Shown here: positions 61,501 to 64,000 of the stretch, piece after piece
Layout: the number at the start of each line of letters is the position of its first letter
Numbering within the stretch: the first letter of the stretch is position 1
Assembly: GCA_016719295.1 (NCBI GenBank)
Contig: JADKAF010000001.1
Coordinates: 6,014,001-6,078,000 of the forward strand
Direction of reading: 5' to 3'
DNA from: Planctomycetota bacterium
GTDB lineage: Bacteria; Planctomycetota; UBA1135; JADKAF01
DNA length: 64,000 nt
The notes under the pieces: generated by a model
Database searches by the model: none
What the model saw: the letters and a program-made list of their open reading frames with translations, nothing else
What the model was told of the DNA's origin: nothing
Made by a program: the position numbers and the translations under genes

Positions 61501-61705
61501 ATCTGAGGCACAGCAAGTAGATCGCGAAGCCGAGGACTTGTCGGATGAGCAACTACTTCGAGACTCCGACCGGATGATCCGGGGTGGCGGCTGGCGATAC
61601 CCTGCTTATCATTTCAGCTCCGCGACGCGGGGCGCTTGGCGCGTTGGCGATGGACGCATCGACCTCGGATTCCGTCCCGTGATCGACGCGAGGTCTGCGA
61701 GGTAG
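58532..61705 (+). CDS. Membrane Ser/Thr protein kinase with C-terminal FGE-sulfatase domain, copy B
   Basis: A 1057-residue paralogue of the kinase at 51857, with the same domain order: conserved N-terminal domain (residues 1-280; YRNHAHGHA in place of YRNKAHGHA), kinase (GRLGAGKMGEVF, Lys in VALKML, HRDVKPANV with Asp454, MAPEQL), membrane helix near residue 622 and FGE domain from about 820. The ATG at 58532 is chosen because the next residues (TEIRLPLP) align with copy A; an in-frame GTG lies at 58481. In the FGE part, QISKYEITKAQW, LESEWEYACRAGT, NPWGLHDVHGSLWEWC and RGGGW...GFRPV are kept, but loops are longer and different. A sampled stretch (61081-61140) is only 47% GC. Confidence 0.88.
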   Translation: MTEIRLPLPIACLRRRSQNSRSKNPKDAHDSALFAWEASLRLAVALRPPTELAALKRPSFGAWARAASLPELALEEASLVELFELASRVGKGEGAQRRSVRPRELVDALAAYRNHAHGHALQDASFYREAGPLLLRALEAAWQAELFLPRAGMLVYVEGVALEAGGARKGHVLELEGETAWKSAPLGLAVPASVLPHRVYWREGERWRPLHPWLGYDDERGQCFFFDKLDRKAHYLDFVSGSGPREELLATLAPELTELFARNAPASSASAAERESEVAPRAEDPSAFGEFAIVGRLGAGKMGEVFLARQTSLDRLVALKMLPPSLAQDGIARARFQREIEALARCEHPNVVKILASGTTRGTPWFAMEYVEGADLLAVRRALSDSKDFDTAVSTACTATRAERAELFPQAPAVAPSTPRPGAGVERWRALARTFRDAALGLQHLHERGVLHRDVKPANVMVTAADHRAVVMDLGLAAIESQTLSLSHDKSKVLGTLRYMAPEQLQRSLREVDARADIYGLGATLYELLTDRLFFDGESEQRLIKQVLDEEPLPPRRVDPAIPSDLALIVGKATAKDPAERYVSASAFAADLDAFLDGRAIQARAKSLGYHLRVWIRRHRELSAAIALLVLGSVGVTLFYVQHLQRAVAEKSAENEALRASETIAELRRAAERDLWPMRSEEIPALREWLRKAEALRAAVSEARARQVELPIAEESLRSFFEGPSELAPEIGGALGTSVPEVRRRLELTERWLAATVTSEEAQREWRAAGMEPIEHLLPLSKNPQGLWEFWHVPSGDRPKLIEPKPERDDANRWQITPEMGMVYVLVPGGKFWQGAQKEDPAKPNYVPDSHPLQLIEVLSPQQVTLEAIQISKYEITKAQWMRLMGTSESESPPIVAPKADISWLECRRLCWRLGSVSLPLESEWEYACRAGTTTTWWTGSDLTALRNAARFDEEIAPESIGTRRANPWGLHDVHGSLWEWCANSYSVSRSEAQQVDREAEDLSDEQLLRDSDRMIRGGGWRYPAYHFSSATRGAWRVGDGRIDLGFRPVIDARSAR
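58571..58659 (+). repeat. 89-nt exact repeat in kinase N-terminus, copy B
   Basis: Identical to 51896-51984 in copy A. It lies 39 nt into the coding sequence in both copies. Confidence 0.85.
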
Positions 61706-61855
61706 AGCCGATCCGATTTCAGCAAGTAGGACGAGGGGGCGAGCGAGGACTCCACGGCGGTTACGAGGAGGTCGGGGCGGAGCCCGACCGGAAAGCCACC
61801 GCCGAGGAGCCCGAGCGAGCGACCTGCGTCACCTGAATCACCGTCTCGCCTTGCC

Positions 61856-63739
61856 TCATCGCGCGGAGAGCCCCTCCGCCAACAAAGCCCCCGCCGCCCC
61901 CCGCACAGCCTCATCCGGATCCTCCGCCGCGAGGCGCCGCGCCAGACTCTCCCAACGCGGATCTCCGTGCCGCTGCGCCGCGAGCTCCTCCAGCGCGGCG
62001 CGCCGCACCGAGGGATCTGTCTCGCGCAGCAGCACGTGCTCCAGCGCTTCGTCGGCGGCGGCTAGGTTCTGCCGCGCCAACGCGCGCGCCGCCGTCGCGC
62101 GCACCCACTCGTCGGCATCCGCGAGCGCCGCCTCGCGCAGCGCCTCCGTGGCTCGCGGGTCGCGCGTGGCGCCCAAGGCCTCCATGGCGCGTGCACGCAG
62201 ATCTGCGTCGCGGGCTTCGCGGCGCGGTAGCGCCGCCGCGAGGATCGCGGCCTCGCTCGCGTTCTCTGCGACGGTGACCAGTACGGCGCCCCAGGCGTCA
62301 GCTCGGTCCGCGTGCTCGTTGAGACGCGCGAGGAGCGCTTCGGCGCCGGCGCGGTCGGCGGCCTCCGCCTGCCGCAGCAGCGAGCCCAGGCCGAGCACCA
62401 GCTCGTCGCCGTAGTCACTGCGGCTCCCGTCGAGCTTCGCAAGAGCCGGCGCGAGCAACGGCTGGAGCTCGGCCCAGGGCAGATCGCGGAGCTGATGCAG
62501 CGAGCGCGCAAGTGAGCCGAGGCAGCTCGGCTCGGCGATCGAAGCGAGGAGCTCGCTCATGGCCGCGACGCAGTGCGCTCCGCCGGCAGCGCCTGCATCG
62601 GCGAGCGCCGAGCACAGAACGCTGCAGAGATCCTCCGAGACGCGCGGGGGGAGCCACGCTCCTCCGCGCATCTGCTCGACGAGCTCCCGCGCGGCCTTGG
62701 GATCGCTCGCGAGGCGGCGCACCAGGGCGTCGAAGGCGCGCTGCATCGCGAGGCTGCCGTAGTCCTGCGCCGCGTCGATCGCGCGGAGGGCTTCCAGGCA
62801 CTCCTCGAAGCTCGGAGGCGGTGCGTCCTCTTCGTCCTGTGCGCGCTCGCGCGGCCAGGGCCGCCACTGCGGCGCGGGACGCGCTTCGGTGGGCTGAGGG
62901 AGTACTTCCCGCGAGTCGATGCGCAAGCGCAGAGTCGAGCGCAGGACGAAGCCGCCGATCGTCGTGTCGAGGCGCTCCTCGCAGGTCGCGGTGAGCGGCC
63001 AGCCGTCCGCGAGCGCGAGGCGGTCCTCCGAGTGCGCGACCGCGACATCTCCCACGATGGGCCCCCGCGCCTCGAGCTCGACGCGGCTCTTCTTGCGGAG
63101 CCAGCGCGAGCTGCCGTCTGGCGCGAGCTCCTCGCGTTCGATCTCGAACGTGCAGCGGCCGGTCTCGTCCTCCAGAGCGCCGGTCCAGCGCGGTGTCGCC
63201 GTCGGCAAGAGGTGCAGCCGGAGGCAGAGCAAGCGTTGGAGGCGCGCCGCCGGGCTCGGAGCGCCGAGCGGCAGGTCGTAGCCGCTCACGAGACCCTCGC
63301 GACCGAGGAGCACGCGCAGCGCGGCGCCGTCGATCCTCTCGGGAACGCCGGGAGCGGTGCCGCGCACCTTCACGTCCTCGAGGCCCAGCGCGAGATCGAG
63401 ACCGTCGGGCGTACGCTCGAGCACGGTCTCGGTGAAGACGCCCGCGATCGTCGCGCCGAAGCTCATCGGCGCGCTCTCCTCGCCGCCTTCGATCGCTCCG
63501 CTCTGCTCGAGCTCGAAGCGGAAGCGGTAGGTGTTGGGCTCCTGCGCGACGTCGAGCGAGGCGCGACGCTGGGTGCCGAGGGCGAGCTCGGGCCGGCCGA
63601 GCTGGTCGGCCCGCGGGAGCTCGGAGAGGCTAGACGAAAGGGCTTCCGAGCGCGGTGCTCGCGCTGCCCCGAGGGACAGCACGAGCACCAGGCCGAGGAA
63701 GCCCGCCGTCGACACGAGAGCGGCGGTGGACTTCTTCAT
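61856..63739 (-). CDS. Exported HEAT-repeat protein with vitellogenin-like layout
   Basis: A 627-residue protein with N-terminal signal or anchor (TAALVSTAGFLGLVLVLSLGAA). Residues about 60-300 are all-beta (YRFRFELEQSG, TETVLERTPDGLDLALGLEDVKV, GPIVGDVAVAHSEDRLAL). From about 315 on it is helical, ending in clear HEAT/PBS repeats (RAMEALGATRDPRATEALREAALADADEWVRATAARALARQ). A beta sheet or barrel followed by a helical arch is the order in vitellogenin/large lipid transfer proteins; I suggest this by layout only. It starts 12 nt after the gene ending at 63752 on the same strand, so the two are likely one operon. Confidence 0.75.
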   Translation of the reverse strand: MKKSTAALVSTAGFLGLVLVLSLGAARAPRSEALSSSLSELPRADQLGRPELALGTQRRASLDVAQEPNTYRFRFELEQSGAIEGGEESAPMSFGATIAGVFTETVLERTPDGLDLALGLEDVKVRGTAPGVPERIDGAALRVLLGREGLVSGYDLPLGAPSPAARLQRLLCLRLHLLPTATPRWTGALEDETGRCTFEIEREELAPDGSSRWLRKKSRVELEARGPIVGDVAVAHSEDRLALADGWPLTATCEERLDTTIGGFVLRSTLRLRIDSREVLPQPTEARPAPQWRPWPRERAQDEEDAPPPSFEECLEALRAIDAAQDYGSLAMQRAFDALVRRLASDPKAARELVEQMRGGAWLPPRVSEDLCSVLCSALADAGAAGGAHCVAAMSELLASIAEPSCLGSLARSLHQLRDLPWAELQPLLAPALAKLDGSRSDYGDELVLGLGSLLRQAEAADRAGAEALLARLNEHADRADAWGAVLVTVAENASEAAILAAALPRREARDADLRARAMEALGATRDPRATEALREAALADADEWVRATAARALARQNLAAADEALEHVLLRETDPSVRRAALEELAAQRHGDPRWESLARRLAAEDPDEAVRGAAGALLAEGLSAR

Positions 63740-63751
63740 GGCTCATCGACC

Positions 63752-64000
63752 TCAGCGATTCAGGATGTCGACGACCGAGCGCGGGCCCTCGACGCGGACG
63801 AAGGTCCGCGAGCCCAGCGAGATGCCGAACGGACCGCGCAGCCTGCCGCTGACCTCGAAGGCCCACGCCAGGGTCTCGACCGGCATGGTCATGCCGCGCG
63901 AGGAGATGGCGTTGCGCTCGGTCGGCAAGGTCATGCTGAAGGTCGTGTTCAGGCCTTCGAGACGAACGGTCGCGCTGGCGGAGCCGGCCACCCCGCCGAG
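63752..64000 (-). CDS. C-terminal end of a beta-rich protein (partial)
   Basis: The last 82 codons of a gene that begins outside the window. The visible part is strand-rich (VRLEGLNTTFSMTLP, MPVETLAWAFEVSGRLRG) and ends RVEGPRSVVDILNR. It could be part of an envelope protein, but I cannot assign it. The HEAT-repeat gene follows 12 nt downstream. Confidence 0.6.
   Translation of the reverse strand, partial: LGGVAGSASATVRLEGLNTTFSMTLPTERNAISSRGMTMPVETLAWAFEVSGRLRGPFGISLGSRTFVRVEGPRSVVDILNR

Noticed and set aside
1..64000. tRNA, rRNA, riboswitch or CRISPR array
   Set aside because: No tRNA-like cloverleaf, rRNA segment, regularly spaced repeat series or known riboswitch core was found by reading; a covariance-model scan would be needed to exclude small RNAs.

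Overview
The window is about 70% GC and almost fully coding. It most likely comes from a planctomycete-like (Planctomycetota) bacterium. That is an inference from gene content: many exported proteins with beta-propellers and a shared C-terminal beta-sandwich, Ser/Thr kinases fused to a formylglycine-generating-enzyme (FGE) fold, an ECF sigma factor next to a CHAT protease, Uma2 and SEC-C proteins, and frequent GTG starts. No rRNA, tRNA or CRISPR array was seen.

Layout. 1-5.9 kb: a tightly overlapped run (glycosyltransferase end, hot-dog thioesterase, small membrane protein, nitroreductase, and a LolD/MacB-type ABC ATPase with its FtsX-like permease). 6-11.6 kb: a secreted M36-like metalloprotease, an SGNH hydrolase with a DUF5989 membrane peptide, and a secreted repeat protein. 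11.6-14.2 kb (minus): glutaminase, DUF2071 and SIMPL proteins. 14.3-19 kb: two secreted PQQ-type propeller proteins around a secreted protein broken by a one-base frameshift. 19-24.1 kb: a REP-associated (RAYT/Y1) transposase between two copies of a ~77-nt palindrome, an MOP/ANKH-like transporter, glpK, an EamA transporter and a third, perfect palindrome. 24.1-33.9 kb: an NHL-type propeller protein, a second kind of palindrome, a decayed FG-GAP remnant, Uma2, DUF1330, an ABC-F ATPase, a SEC-C protein, a PfkB kinase, a purple-acid-phosphatase-like enzyme, an acidic triple-repeat protein and an SRPBCC protein. 34-44.7 kb: a large exported protein, an ECF sigma factor / candidate anti-sigma / CHAT protease group, an FG-GAP protein and a GH127 glycosidase. 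44.8-50.3 kb: secreted proteins including an M12-like protease.

50.7-61.7 kb is the most unusual part. A divergent two-gene cassette (secreted beta-sandwich protein facing a membrane-spanning Ser/Thr kinase with an extracytoplasmic FGE/C-type-lectin-like domain) occurs twice in the same orientation. A lipobox-bearing ankyrin-repeat protein lies between the copies. Both kinases share an almost invariant N-terminus, with an 89-nt stretch of perfect DNA identity. Their C-terminal FGE domains are strongly diverged and much lower in GC. This looks like a duplicated receptor-kinase system whose sensor or display domain is diversifying. 61.8-64 kb holds a HEAT-repeat protein whose layout resembles large lipid transfer proteins, and the end of a secreted protein that runs out of the window.

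How the genes may work together (inference): much of the window serves the cell envelope and secretion, with surface proteases, propellers, a glycosidase and phosphatases. Control would come through membrane kinases and a sigma/anti-sigma/CHAT module. The palindromes sit between convergent genes, where they could also end transcription.
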